Positions 1 to 8,768 of a stretch of 64,000 nucleotides of DNA are shown piece by piece. Made by a program: the position numbers and the translations under genes. Position 1 is the first letter of the stretch. Each line of letters opens with the position of its first letter. The DNA comes from Sutcliffiella horikoshii (lineage in GTDB: Bacteria; Bacillota; Bacilli; Bacillales; Bacillaceae_I): contig KV440964.1 of assembly GCA_001636495.1 (NCBI GenBank), positions 3,612,666 to 3,676,665 of the forward strand, given 5' to 3'. Under the pieces are notes generated by a model. That model worked only from the letters and a program-made list of their open reading frames with translations, was not told the DNA's origin and searched no databases.

Positions 1-4
1 TAGG

Positions 5-520
5 ATGAATTTTTATATGACATTCGGTACAACCGATTACTTGAACGATCTGAAGAACAATCTCGATAATGGAGAAACTTTGTTGATGCATGGCGAGGAT
101 AATGCTGTTTTAATGCATGAAACCAATGAACAGACGAGCTTCAACTCTGGCAAAAACTTTGAAGTCCTTGATTCTAATGGGGAATTGGCAAATGGTAAAT
201 TTGCAGTCCTTAATAATATTCCTGTTACAGATGAAGGACGACCAGTGTTTGAATATCGTTTCAGCCAACGTGCAGGCCTCATTGAAGAAGAACAAGGCTT
301 TGCCGCAATCCGCGTATTGCGACCAACTGATTCAGATACGTATGTCATCTTGACATTGTGGGAGGATGTAAAATACTTTAAGCAATGGCAGGAGTCAAAG
401 GCTTATGATAAAGCTCACGAGAAACGCGGAACCTCTGAAGGCGTCGACCAGAAGCAACAGATCTTCCCGCGCCCGTCCTACGTAACCACCTACTACGCCG
501 AAATGCCTGAACAAGATTAA
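5..520 (+). CDS. hmoB: HmoB-type haem-degrading monooxygenase
   Basis: Predicted 171-residue antibiotic-biosynthesis-monooxygenase (ABM) fold protein of the HmoB/YhgC type, which opens the haem ring to release iron in the cytoplasm. The C-terminal half holds the best conserved stretch (FAAIRVLRPTDSDTYVILT, then LWED and later RPSYVTTYYAE), as I remember from B. subtilis HmoB (about 166 aa), so length fits. The ATG follows TAGG at the extreme window edge, so the ribosome site cannot be judged. Its position near ecsC and a YhaA-like amidohydrolase matches B. subtilis order. It is followed by repeat copy 1 and a terminator, and converges on liaR. Confidence 0.85.
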   Translation: MNFYMTFGTTDYLNDLKNNLDNGETLLMHGEDNAVLMHETNEQTSFNSGKNFEVLDSNGELANGKFAVLNNIPVTDEGRPVFEYRFSQRAGLIEEEQGFAAIRVLRPTDSDTYVILTLWEDVKYFKQWQESKAYDKAHEKRGTSEGVDQKQQIFPRPSYVTTYYAEMPEQD

Positions 521-533
521 ATAATGAAATCCA

Positions 534-657
534 TGTTGATTGAAGTGAAAGGCGCGCAGACTCCTGCGGGAGGAAGGGCCAGGGAGACCCCGCAGGCTTG
601 CCGAGGAGGCTCCCGGACCGCCCGCGGAAAGCGAAGCGCTTGGAACGAAAATCAACA
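534..657 (+). repeat. Structured intergenic repeat, subtype 1 (copy 1)
   Basis: Copy of the dispersed element described in the findings. Outer arms TGTTGATT / AATCAACA, second helix AAGGCGC / GCGCTT, hairpin CTCC/GGAG, inner helix GGGAG / CTCCC and a GGCTTGCC mini-hairpin. It lies between the convergent genes hmoB and liaR. Confidence 0.85.
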
Positions 658-686
658 GTGCATCAGCAAAATACCTAGAAAAACAG

Positions 687-722
687 TTAACCCGCCCTTT
701 TTTTAAGAAGAGCGGGTTTTCT
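687..722 (+). terminator. Rho-independent terminator after hmoB
   Basis: Stem AACCCGC / GCGGGTT around a T-rich loop, followed by TTTTCTTTATTT on the plus strand. It would end transcripts of hmoB and repeat copy 1. Confidence 0.7.
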
Positions 723-733
723 TTATTTAAGAC

Positions 734-1378
734 TTATTTCTTCTCACGGAGCACTCCATGTCTGTTGGCATAGATTGCTGCCTGCGTACGATCTGCCACT
801 TGCAACTTGCTCAATATATTGCTGACATGCGTTTTAACTGTCTTTACCCCAATGAAAAGTTCATCACTTATCTCCTGATTGGTCAACCCGTCTCCAAGGC
901 ACATGAGCACTTCAAGCTCCCGGTCTGTCAATTCATCATGTGGGAGCTTAGAAGGAGCCCGAAAGCGGTTCATCATTTTGCTTGCCACTTTCGGCTCAAT
1001 GACTGGCTCATTTTTCACAGCCTTCTCGATCGCCTTGATGATATCCTCCGCTCTAGCGGTTTTCAATAAATAGCTATATGCACCAGCTTCAATGGCAGGA
1101 AATACTTGTTCATCATCGAAATAGCTAGTTATGATAATTATTTTGCATTCCGGAAGAAATTTAATAATCTCTCGCGTCGCCTCAATTCCTGTGCCATTAT
1201 CCATTAGCAGGTCCATCAATATTACATCCGGCTTTTCCTTTCTTGCCAATTCAATAGCCGCCTGTCCACTGGAACCTTCGCCGACGATTTCAATAGTTGG
1301 CTCTGTAATTAAATAAGCCAATAGCCCTTTACGCACCATATCATGATCATCCACTACCGCGACTTTTATTCTATCCAT
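734..1378 (-). CDS. liaR: LiaR/VraR-type response regulator
   Basis: NarL/FixJ-family response regulator of 214 aa. The receiver domain spans residues 1-120 with acidic pair D10-D11, phospho-acceptor D56 (ILMD-LL) and the KTA switch lysine near 105. A LuxR-type HTH spans about 148-210 (LTDRELEVL, then IGVKTVKTHVSNIL). Its ATG directly abuts the stop of the kinase gene (no gap), so the pair is translationally coupled. By family knowledge LiaR answers cell-wall antibiotic stress signalled by LiaS and held in check by LiaF, which is encoded upstream in the same operon. Confidence 0.88.
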   Translation of the reverse strand: MDRIKVAVVDDHDMVRKGLLAYLITEPTIEIVGEGSSGQAAIELARKEKPDVILMDLLMDNGTGIEATREIIKFLPECKIIIITSYFDDEQVFPAIEAGAYSYLLKTARAEDIIKAIEKAVKNEPVIEPKVASKMMNRFRAPSKLPHDELTDRELEVLMCLGDGLTNQEISDELFIGVKTVKTHVSNILSKLQVADRTQAAIYANRHGVLREKK

Positions 1379-2455
1379 CTAGTTTTCCTCCTCTCTAATC
1401 GGGATATGGATTTCAATATGAGTCCCTTCCCCTGTTTTGGAGCGAATATTGAACTGCCCACCTATTTCTTCACAACGTTCTCTCATAGTATGGAGTCCAT
1501 AAGAAGCCTGTTTTTGTTGATTGATATCAAAACCCTTTCCATTATCACTAATAAATATGTATACATACTGGTTCCCTTTTTGATGCATGTCCAATTTGAC
1601 AATTGTGGCATCTGCGTGCCGAAGAATATTGGAAATGGCTTCTTGGATGATTCGGAAAAGATGATCTTCCGTTGCACTGGAGAGAACCTCGATTTCTTGG
1701 ATATCCTTTTGAAAAGTAATCGGTGTTCGATCTTCCAGTTCTTCTAGCAACTTATTGATTCCCACGCACAACGTATCGTTTGTCAATGAAACAGGTCTTA
1801 AATGGAGAAGAAGCGCTCTCATCTCACCTTGAGCCTGTGCCGCGATGGATGCTATATCCGTCAGTTGCTTTTTCGCTTCTTCCGGGTAGGCATCAAACAT
1901 CCTGATTGCAGCGGAAGACATGATACTAAGTGCAAACAGCTGCTGGCTTACAGAATCATGCAATTCCCTTGCCAACCGCTGCCGCTCTTCTATCGTAGCA
2001 GCATTATGGGCTTTAATGGCAAGCTCATTTTTTTCTTCGGCAAGCTTTTGCAATGATTTCACCTGATTTTGTATCTTATTGGCTAACTGGTTGATATCTT
2101 CCGTCAGCCTCCCTAGTTCATCCGTCTGTTCTACAGCTATTCTTTCCGAAAACTTCCCTCTCCCAAGTGTGGCAATGAAGGTCGAGATATCCTCCACACG
2201 TTTTTTCATATAGCCACTTTGCTTATATCCAAAATAAAGGCTGGTTACCGCCATGATGATAAAAGCAATCACGGTCAGCAACATACTCCATTGGACATTG
2301 ACGACAAAACCTTCAGGATAGAAAAGCAGTACACTCTGCAGAAAAATGAAGAAAAGAAACGCTGAAACAGCCGACACGACAACAAAGGAACGGATATACC
2401 AAAAACGCAAGCTTTCAATTTTCTTGCCTTTATCAGACCCGATCAATTCGAACAT
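1379..2455 (-). CDS. liaS: LiaS/VraS-type sensor histidine kinase
   Basis: Membrane histidine kinase, 358 aa. Two membrane helices (about 22-46 and 56-76) flank a very short extracellular segment, typical of intramembrane-sensing kinases. A HAMP-like region follows (about 77-130), then a HisKA_3 domain with phospho-acceptor H166 in LARELHDSVSQQL and an HATPase_c domain (SDNGKGFD; YGLHTMRER). The start overlaps the end of liaF by 23 bp. The partner regulator follows immediately. Length agrees with B. subtilis LiaS (about 360). Confidence 0.88.
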   Translation of the reverse strand: MFELIGSDKGKKIESLRFWYIRSFVVVSAVSAFLFFIFLQSVLLFYPEGFVVNVQWSMLLTVIAFIIMAVTSLYFGYKQSGYMKKRVEDISTFIATLGRGKFSERIAVEQTDELGRLTEDINQLANKIQNQVKSLQKLAEEKNELAIKAHNAATIEERQRLARELHDSVSQQLFALSIMSSAAIRMFDAYPEEAKKQLTDIASIAAQAQGEMRALLLHLRPVSLTNDTLCVGINKLLEELEDRTPITFQKDIQEIEVLSSATEDHLFRIIQEAISNILRHADATIVKLDMHQKGNQYVYIFISDNGKGFDINQQKQASYGLHTMRERCEEIGGQFNIRSKTGEGTHIEIHIPIREEEN

Positions 2456-3230
2456 CTCCTATTTTCATATCCAGCACGATATTGAGTTTTCTGGTTGCCT
2501 CTTCGTAATTTGGGGATTGATAAAATAGTTTGTTCCCCTTCCCTTCAGACGTATTTCCAAAGATATTCAACTGGCCAACTTTCACTTTCGCTGCAACTTT
2601 AATTGGCAGGTCCTCTGGAATGAGCATTTTCAAATCGGCAACCACGCCCTTAATTTGAATATTTGTTTCCTTATCGGGTATATATGCTTTACTGAAGTCG
2701 AAATAGTAATCCCCCACCACATTCCAGACAGTCAATGGCTCCACTGCCCAGTTCTGTTTATTCATCTTCATATCACCGATGGTTATCACTTTCTTAGAAC
2801 CCGCTGATTTTTCTTCCCGATGCTCCATCCTTTCCTCTGCTGAATCGAATAGATCATCAAAGTCGGTATCCCCTTTAGTAAAGGAAACTTTTACAGGACG
2901 CTTGTTTACAAAAAGCCTTACACCTAAGTAAATAATCAATAAGGGCCACAATTTCCAGAACATATGGAATTCAAATACTAGATATCCTGCTCTATCTAAC
3001 AACAGCAAACCGCCAAATGCTATTAAAAATACACTTAGGAAAAGAGCACGTTTATAATAGAAAATGGTATCCACCAAGAATTTTATGCCTAATAGTAAAA
3101 TCAGGACCGGAAAGTATGTGACAAAATACTCTTTTATTTCCAAGGAAATGACACCTATATTGACAAGCAACAACATGATTCCTATAAAAACAAAGATAAT
3201 GGCAATTATTTTTTGGTTGAAAGTTTTCAT
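2433..3230 (-). CDS. liaF: LiaF-type inhibitor of the Lia system
   Basis: 265-aa membrane protein with four N-terminal helices and a soluble C-terminal beta-rich domain ending MKIGDVRIDRV, typical of LiaF. By family knowledge LiaF keeps the LiaS kinase silent in unstressed cells. The frame is open upstream to 3293, but the ATG at 3230 has a well placed ribosome site (GGGAGG plus AGGA) and starts with the expected short hydrophobic N-terminus, so I use it. First gene of a liaFSR operon; no liaI or liaH gene lies beside it here. Confidence 0.85.
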   Translation of the reverse strand: MKTFNQKIIAIIFVFIGIMLLLVNIGVISLEIKEYFVTYFPVLILLLGIKFLVDTIFYYKRALFLSVFLIAFGGLLLLDRAGYLVFEFHMFWKLWPLLIIYLGVRLFVNKRPVKVSFTKGDTDFDDLFDSAEERMEHREEKSAGSKKVITIGDMKMNKQNWAVEPLTVWNVVGDYYFDFSKAYIPDKETNIQIKGVVADLKMLIPEDLPIKVAAKVKVGQLNIFGNTSEGKGNKLFYQSPNYEEATRKLNIVLDMKIGDVRIDRV

Positions 3231-3383
3231 TTTATTTCCTGAAGCCTCCCTTCTACTATTATTTGACACTGTTAGGAGCAATTCCTCCACCATACTGTTA
3301 GTTTACTAATTTCATTGGAGGAAGACCCCTATCCCCGGTCACTTTCTTTGTCCGTCTGGAGGCGGAAATTTAATGCTATAAGA

Positions 3384-3412
3384 AAAAAGCGCTGTGCGTA
3401 AGCTACACCGCT
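3384..3412 (-). terminator. Terminator overlapping the PAP2 stop codon
   Basis: On the minus strand AGCGGTGT / ACAGCGCT pair (one mismatch) around a short loop and are followed by TTTTTTC. The first arm lies within the last codons of the PAP2 gene. Confidence 0.55.
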
Positions 3413-4080
3413 TTCTTCTTGGCGATCATTGCCTGAATCCACTCATAAACCAATACTCCAAGAACCAAGCATATGTACCCCGCTGCATACCCAGCAAACA
3501 CATCGGAAGGATAATGGTAGTTCAAAAAGATCCTGCTTGTTCCGAGCAATGAAATAAACACCACTCCAAAGATAGAAATAACGAGCCTCTTTCTGCTTGA
3601 TTTTGTATAGGCTAGCGCAAAATATAATAGCAACCCATAGAAGAAAAGACCGACCATCGCGTGTCCACTAGGGAAACTAAGGCTTTCCGCACCAGGCCCT
3701 GTCATTGGTCTTTCACGTCCAGTATAATCTTTTAACCACTTATTCAGCTCATTGACGATAATGACTCCTCCCACAATCACGCCCATGGCTGCATAATCTC
3801 TCTTCATCCACCAAATAAGCCCTATCGATAATAGCATGATAATAATAACTCCAGTTTTATCACCAAGCATCGTGAATAGATGGAAAAAACTAACTAACAG
3901 ATCCGCTTCCAGACCATTTACTGCATTGCGAATCGCTTCATCAAACCCTATCGTATTTTGCCATACAATTTGTTGGAAGGACCAAATAAAGAATGCTCCA
4001 CAAAGAATGAACAACGTAATCCTTCTCCACTTTGTATCGTTTTTTTTATTGTCCATCTCCTGACCATAATCAGCTTGCAT
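3403..4080 (-). CDS. PAP2-family membrane phosphatase
   Basis: Integral membrane phosphatidic-acid-phosphatase-type enzyme (225 aa from this start). The three signature motifs are present in order: KDYTGRERP (K-x6-RP), FPSGH, and SRIFLNYHYPSD (SR-x5-H-x3-D). Substrate could be undecaprenyl pyrophosphate or a phospholipid phosphate; the sequence does not decide. The frame continues to 4107, but the ATG at 4080 lies 8 nt after AAAGGAG, better than the two ATGs further upstream. It sits just upstream of liaF on the same strand, separated by a terminator, so joint transcription is doubtful. Confidence 0.8.
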   Translation of the reverse strand: MQADYGQEMDNKKNDTKWRRITLFILCGAFFIWSFQQIVWQNTIGFDEAIRNAVNGLEADLLVSFFHLFTMLGDKTGVIIIMLLSIGLIWWMKRDYAAMGVIVGGVIIVNELNKWLKDYTGRERPMTGPGAESLSFPSGHAMVGLFFYGLLLYFALAYTKSSRKRLVISIFGVVFISLLGTSRIFLNYHYPSDVFAGYAAGYICLVLGVLVYEWIQAMIAKKKAV

Positions 4081-4212
4081 TCCAATCATCTCCTTTTGTA
4101 CCATCATGCCCCTCTTATTTTACTAAATTTATGAAAGTTATGACTATTCTTTTTTATCAGAGTCATATAGAATACTATATTAAATACAAATTTTCGAAAT
4201 GGGGAGCGCTAT

Positions 4213-5421
4213 ATGTTAAATAAGCTGAATCAACTGTTAGAAAATCGATATGATGAAATGGTAGAGATTAGACGTTATTTACACCAATTCCCTGAAGTTT
4301 CCTTTAAAGAGTTTCATACTGCAACCTACATAGCAGACTTTTATAAAAACTTGGGTATTGCCCACCAGTCAAATGTAGGCGGCAATGGTGTGGTGGCTAA
4401 AATTGCTGGTGCACGCCCGGGAAAAACGGTAGCACTTCGGGCAGACTTTGATGCTCTTCCCATCCAGGACGAAAAGGATGTGGAATATAAATCAAAAGTT
4501 CCGGGTGTCATGCACGCATGCGGACATGATGGGCACACTGCTACATTGCTCGTTCTTGCAAAATGCTTGAATGAATTGAAAGACGATCTGGAAGGTACTG
4601 TTGTCTTCATCCATCAGCATGCAGAAGAATATGCACCAGGCGGAGCGATTAACATGATCAACGATGGTTGTCTGGAGGGCGTGGATGTCATCTTCGGTAC
4701 CCATCTTTGGTCAGGTGTAGACCTTGGCACCATTCAGTACCGCGTCGGCCCTGTAATGGCTGCAGCAGACCGTTTTTCCATCAAAGTCCAGGGATCCGGT
4801 GGACATGGTGCACAACCGCATAAAACAAAAGATGCTGTTGTCACTGGCTCCCAACTTGTCCTTAATCTTCAGCAGATTGTCAGCAGAAGAGTGAATCCTG
4901 TCGACCCTGCTGTCATATCGGTCGGAACTTTCAAGGCAGAGAACGCATTCAATGTTATTGCCGACTCGGCTTATCTGGAGGGGACGGTTCGGACATTCAA
5001 CGATGAGGTGCGTGATCAGATTGAAGCAGAAATAGATGTGGTAGCTTCTTCCACATGCGCCCTTAACGGTTCAACATACGAATATAAATTTGATAGAGGC
5101 TATCCTGCTGTCGTCAATCATAAGGACGAGACAGAATATCTTGTCGATGTCGCATCCTCTGTCAAAGAGGTACAGGCGGTGACAGAAACCGAGCCGCATA
5201 TGGGGGGAGAGGACTTTGCCTATTATCTGAGACATGTCAAAGGGACCTTCTTCTTTACCGGAGCGAAGCCGGAAGGGGTGGAAGTGGCCTATCCACATCA
5301 CCACCCTAAGTTTGATATCCATGAAAAAGCCATGTTGGTTGCAGGTAAAACGTTAGGTGCAGCTACTGTTCTGTACCACCAGCATGAACAGGAAAAGCTT
5401 GTTCCTTCTCATCAATCCTAG
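4213..5421 (+). CDS. M20-family amidohydrolase (YhaA-like)
   Basis: 402-aa M20D metallo-amidohydrolase, related to N-acyl-amino-acid and hippurate hydrolases. Metal ligands are visible in ACGHDGHTA, HQHAEEYAPGG and EPHMGGEDFAYY, with a dimerisation-domain segment (GSGGHGAQPH). Start is supported by GGGGAG eight nt upstream. Its place next to ecsC matches yhaA in B. subtilis. Cytoplasmic and monocistronic; it ends at a bidirectional terminator shared with ecsC. The natural substrate cannot be read from sequence. Confidence 0.85.
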   Translation: MLNKLNQLLENRYDEMVEIRRYLHQFPEVSFKEFHTATYIADFYKNLGIAHQSNVGGNGVVAKIAGARPGKTVALRADFDALPIQDEKDVEYKSKVPGVMHACGHDGHTATLLVLAKCLNELKDDLEGTVVFIHQHAEEYAPGGAINMINDGCLEGVDVIFGTHLWSGVDLGTIQYRVGPVMAAADRFSIKVQGSGGHGAQPHKTKDAVVTGSQLVLNLQQIVSRRVNPVDPAVISVGTFKAENAFNVIADSAYLEGTVRTFNDEVRDQIEAEIDVVASSTCALNGSTYEYKFDRGYPAVVNHKDETEYLVDVASSVKEVQAVTETEPHMGGEDFAYYLRHVKGTFFFTGAKPEGVEVAYPHHHPKFDIHEKAMLVAGKTLGAATVLYHQHEQEKLVPSHQS

Positions 5422-5456
5422 ATATGTTTAACAAAATTAATTGCGTTAACAAACAA

Positions 5457-5495
5457 GGCGCCGGACTCCCTTCCAGGGGGAATCCGGCGTTTATT
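5457..5495. terminator. Bidirectional terminator, amidohydrolase / ecsC
   Basis: Perfect CGCCGGA / TCCGGCG arms around a short loop between two convergent genes, with T-rich sequence on the plus-strand side and AT-rich sequence on the other. Confidence 0.75.
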
Positions 5496-6216
5496 ATATG
5501 TCTATCCCTTTTTTCCGGAACATTCTCATGCGGTAACAGTTTTTTGCGGTCGTACCCAATTGATCAAGAAAATTATAGTTTGCATATGCGCCAACTACAG
5601 CTCCTAGTCCAGGAATCATCTGCAGCATCTTTATTAGATCGATGTGGTCACGGTACTCCTGCTGGAACACCCTCCAATCAAGCTCTATTGCTTTCTCTTT
5701 ATGCTCCTCCCAATTCTCTATATATCTCAGCACTTCTTTTCTTCTGGCATCACTGGAGAAGGCCAATTGAAAAATATATAAGACGAACACCCTCTCCTCA
5801 TAATTTTTCGTGTTATATCCATAGATGGCGGCCACTTCAAAGAGAAACTTCATTTTGATGGAGAGAAGAAGCGGAAAATCCGCCAACCCGAGCAATATCC
5901 CCCCTGCACCTGTTCCCGCCCCCTCCACAGCTGCGGTGCGTTTATATACGTTTGTTTTCTCCTGAATCCATTTTTCCTTTTCTTCTAAGGTCATGACGAC
6001 ATGCCCTTCATTCATTTTGGTCGTCAGATTGCTTCCGACAAGCGTCCCCTGCACCATCTTTTTGATGCTCTCCGTCATGACGGAATGAACCTTATCTGGA
6101 ATGTAGGTATTCATCTTATTTTGCGCACCCTTGGATAGCCGCTGGAACATGGTAGACTTTTTGGTCATCTGCATTTTCCACTTTCTGACCTCTTCCATTA
6201 CTTTCTGTTCGTACAA
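5494..6216 (-). CDS. ecsC: EcsC protein
   Basis: 240-aa EcsC-family protein, located as in the B. subtilis ecsABC region. Hydrophobic glycine-rich segments near the middle (GAGTGAGGILLGLADFPLLL) and the C-terminus (IPGLGAVVGAYANYNF) suggest membrane association. Biochemical role is unknown. The frame is open to 6270, but the TTG at 6216 has AAGGAG 8 nt upstream and gives a length close to the roughly 236 aa of B. subtilis EcsC, so I prefer TTG. Unlike a compact operon, about 510 bp with two repeat elements and a terminator separate it from ecsB, so it may be transcribed on its own. Confidence 0.82.
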   Translation of the reverse strand: MYEQKVMEEVRKWKMQMTKKSTMFQRLSKGAQNKMNTYIPDKVHSVMTESIKKMVQGTLVGSNLTTKMNEGHVVMTLEEKEKWIQEKTNVYKRTAAVEGAGTGAGGILLGLADFPLLLSIKMKFLFEVAAIYGYNTKNYEERVFVLYIFQLAFSSDARRKEVLRYIENWEEHKEKAIELDWRVFQQEYRDHIDLIKMLQMIPGLGAVVGAYANYNFLDQLGTTAKNCYRMRMFRKKGIDI

Positions 6217-6291
6217 TGGAAACACTCCTTGTATGGTTTGTGTCATTATTTTTATATATACGGGCATCAAGGGTAGTATGTTTCAATTTAA

Positions 6292-6330
6292 ATAAACCAG
6301 GCAAAAACCGCCCGGTCCTTTAATACTAAA
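6292..6330 (-). terminator. Terminator-like hairpin linked to repeat copy 2
   Basis: On the minus strand ACCGGGC / GCCTGGT pair around GGTTTTT, followed by TTATT. The same GGACCGGGCGG-type hairpin follows copies 4 and (decayed) 6, so it belongs to the subtype-2 repeat cassette. Confidence 0.6.
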
Positions 6331-6340
6331 TATTGATTTA

Positions 6341-6474
6341 GCCGCCGCTGTTACTTTCCGCAAATGGCTGCGCTTTCCACGGGGCGACCTTGAGCCTCCT
6401 CACTTCGTTGCGGGGTCTCAAGATTGTCGCTACTTCCCCGTAGGAGTCTCCGCCATTTGCTTCAATCCACAGCT
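6341..6474 (-). repeat. Structured intergenic repeat, subtype 2 (copy 2)
   Basis: Reading on the minus strand: AGCTGTGGATT, CAAATGGC / GCCATTTG helix, GCGAC / GTCGC helix, TTGAG / CTCAA helix. It forms a back-to-back pair with copy 3 between ecsB and ecsC. Confidence 0.85.
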
Positions 6475-6534
6475 ACAAACCAGTCATCTCAATTAAATAG
6501 TTTTTAGTTATCCTTTCGGTGAATGGCATTACCT

Positions 6535-6660
6535 TGTTGATTGTAGTGGAAGGTGCGCAGACTCCAGCGGGAGGAAGGGACATGGGAGACCCCGCAGGCT
6601 TGCCGAGGAGGCTCCCGGACCGCCCGCAGGAAAGCGAAGCGCCTGGAACGGAAATCAACA
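6535..6660 (+). repeat. Structured intergenic repeat, subtype 1 (copy 3)
   Basis: Arms TGTTGATT / AATCAACA, AGGTGCGC / GCGCCT (one wobble pair) and GGGAG / CTCCC. The 60-nt linker to copy 2 resembles the linker at 53509-53566. Confidence 0.85.
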
Positions 6661-6683
6661 GGACTTTAAACTTTCTTATCTTT

Positions 6684-6716
6684 TAAAATACACTCAATTG
6701 TATATACCGTTTGAGT
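6684..6716 (-). terminator. Terminator after ecsB
   Basis: Minus-strand arms ACACTCAA / TTGAGTGT followed by ATTTTAAAA, just past the ecsB stop. Confidence 0.65.
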
Positions 6717-6724
6717 GTTTCCCC

Positions 6725-7942
6725 TTATTTTAGTGATGCGATTTTACGTTTCACAACACCTTGCACGTATAAGTAAGAGAAGAGAATCCCTCCACCAAGG
6801 ACAATTGCAAGTTCCATCCAAGATGCAACGACCGCCACCAGAGCAGCAAGGATAACCACTTGTGAGATAAGAATTAAGGTGATCATTTTGGCAAAGGCCT
6901 GCACTCGATGTTCTTCCTTTACCGGATAGATGGATAACCACAGCTTATTATAATGGTGTCTCCACATCGGGATAAGCTGAAAACCAGTCAGATAAAGAAC
7001 AAGCACCGGAACAAGATAGGTTGCAAACCCCACCGGTAGGGTCAGAAGCAGAACAGCACCTATGATCAATAGGCGAAGATACAATCCAAAATAGTCACCT
7101 GAACGAAGGAATGTACGCAAATATAGATAGTGAAAGGATTTTTCTCTGGCATATGGCGTGAAAGACAGGATAAAATCCAGCCACTTTCTTCTTTTCACTT
7201 TTTCCTTCAGTCCTGGTACATCGACAAATAAATTTGCTACACGATAGAAGAGCTGCATTCTTTTCGTTTCATTTTCAATCAGCAGGTCCCATTTCCAGTT
7301 CATTTTTTGGGAAGCCTTTTGGAAGTATGCTAATAGCAATAGCATGACAACAATAATCAATCCGATGAAAAGCAGGCTAGCTTGGGAAAAGACAAGATAT
7401 AACAGACCGAAGTTCAATGCAAGCCTGATCCACCAATCTGTCAGTCGTATTTTTCTATCCGTATAGAAATTAACTAGCCATGTCATCCACAGGTTCCAGG
7501 ATTTCATTCCAAGCAATAGAAGAAGGATGGCTAACAGCGTCTGGAACGTAGCATCTGTCAATGTGAAAAATAGCGGCACCGAAACACCGAAAACCAATAA
7601 AAGAAAGTAACTTTCCAACACGATGGAATAAAGAAATGATTTCTTTATATACGGCTTCAATTTTTCTTCCAAAGGAAGCAAGAAAACAAGATCTGGGTCT
7701 TTCAGAAATGTATGTATGCTACCTCTGGTCATTAATAATGCAAGTAAAGCACCCATGAGATATGCATACGGAAAATCAGGAGGAACGATCTCCAGCCAGT
7801 TCTGATAAGCAAGTGCAAGACCGCTCAGTAGAAAAATCATCACGATCACCAGATGATCATTGAACATATAACGTAAATATCTGCGAGTATCCTTTACATA
7901 TTGGCTGAATCTGGACTTCCAGAGCTGATCGACATTAAACAT
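6725..7942 (-). CDS. ecsB: EcsB, membrane subunit of the Ecs ABC transporter
   Basis: 405-aa polytopic membrane protein, many hydrophobic helices grouped in pairs (for example near residues 25-75, 105-145, 165-210 and 275-400). It overlaps ecsA by 8 bp, so the two are coupled. Family knowledge: EcsAB affects protein secretion, competence, intramembrane proteolysis and export of linear peptides in Bacillus and relatives. Length matches B. subtilis EcsB (about 408). A terminator follows before the ecsC region. Confidence 0.88.
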   Translation of the reverse strand: MFNVDQLWKSRFSQYVKDTRRYLRYMFNDHLVIVMIFLLSGLALAYQNWLEIVPPDFPYAYLMGALLALLMTRGSIHTFLKDPDLVFLLPLEEKLKPYIKKSFLYSIVLESYFLLLVFGVSVPLFFTLTDATFQTLLAILLLLLGMKSWNLWMTWLVNFYTDRKIRLTDWWIRLALNFGLLYLVFSQASLLFIGLIIVVMLLLLAYFQKASQKMNWKWDLLIENETKRMQLFYRVANLFVDVPGLKEKVKRRKWLDFILSFTPYAREKSFHYLYLRTFLRSGDYFGLYLRLLIIGAVLLLTLPVGFATYLVPVLVLYLTGFQLIPMWRHHYNKLWLSIYPVKEEHRVQAFAKMITLILISQVVILAALVAVVASWMELAIVLGGGILFSYLYVQGVVKRKIASLK

Positions 7943-8675
7943 TGCTCTCTTCCTTTGTCAGCTGGATATAAAGGTCATCAAGGGAAGCCATCGGCATTTT
8001 GAACTGTTGTCTTAACTCTTGAAGCGTTCCTTTTGCTCGCACTTCTCCTTCATGCAAAATTACGAAGGAATCACAGTACTTCTCCGCTGTTGCAAGGATA
8101 TGTGTAGACATAAGGATCCCCGCTCCACTCTTTTTTGCTTTGTCCATAATTTCCAGTAGGGAATGTATGGCAAGTGGATCCAATCCTACAAAAGGCTCGT
8201 CTACGATGTATAGCTTCGGTTCAATTAAGAATGCGGCAAGGATCATCACCTTCTGCTTCATCCCTTTGGAGAAATGTGCCGGAAACCACTTTAGTCGTTT
8301 TTCCATACGAAATTCCTTCAATAATGGATGAAGGCGTTCCTCGAACGTCTCCTTAGATAAACCATATGCCATTGCCGTCAATTCCAGGTGTTCATATAAC
8401 GTCAATTCATCATATAAAATCGGGGTTTCCGGAATAAAGGTGAAAGTCGAGCGATATTTGGTCGTATCATCTTGAATGGATATGCCATCAATTTTAATGG
8501 ACCCTTTCTTCGGCTCCATTGTTCCAATCACATGCTTGATTGTCGTACTCTTCCCCGCACCATTCAGCCCAATCAACCCAACCAATTCATTTTGCTTAAC
8601 ATTAAACGAAATATCCTTCAGCACCGCCTGATTCGTATACCCACCAGTCAATCCGCTAATCTCCAATAAACTCAC
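7935..8675 (-). CDS. ecsA: EcsA, ATPase of the Ecs ABC transporter
   Basis: 246-aa ABC ATPase. Walker A is GLNGAGKST (near residues 36-44), the signature motif is the slightly unusual FSKGMKQK, Walker B is LYIVDEPFVGLD and the switch histidine is in STHIL. It forms an exporter with EcsB encoded downstream with overlap. The ribosome site on the minus strand is AAAGG about ten nt before the ATG. The 660 bp upstream hold a divergent non-coding region rather than a gene. Confidence 0.9.
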   Translation of the reverse strand: MSLLEISGLTGGYTNQAVLKDISFNVKQNELVGLIGLNGAGKSTTIKHVIGTMEPKKGSIKIDGISIQDDTTKYRSTFTFIPETPILYDELTLYEHLELTAMAYGLSKETFEERLHPLLKEFRMEKRLKWFPAHFSKGMKQKVMILAAFLIEPKLYIVDEPFVGLDPLAIHSLLEIMDKAKKSGAGILMSTHILATAEKYCDSFVILHEGEVRAKGTLQELRQQFKMPMASLDDLYIQLTKEESNV

Positions 8676-8768
8676 ATCAACCTATCCTTTCTCCCTGAAA
8701 TAAAACTTTATTATTAAATTTTACCATAACATAATTTAAACAAAAGTGCGCATCATATGTAGGGAAGG

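Noticed and set aside
524-706. Small ORFs within the structured repeats (for example 524-706, 6473-6658, 17308-17541)
   Set aside because: They recur only because the repeat recurs; frames differ between copies and no ribosome sites are present.
5424-5858. Plus-strand 144-aa ORF
   Set aside because: Covers the bidirectional terminator and is antisense to ecsC.
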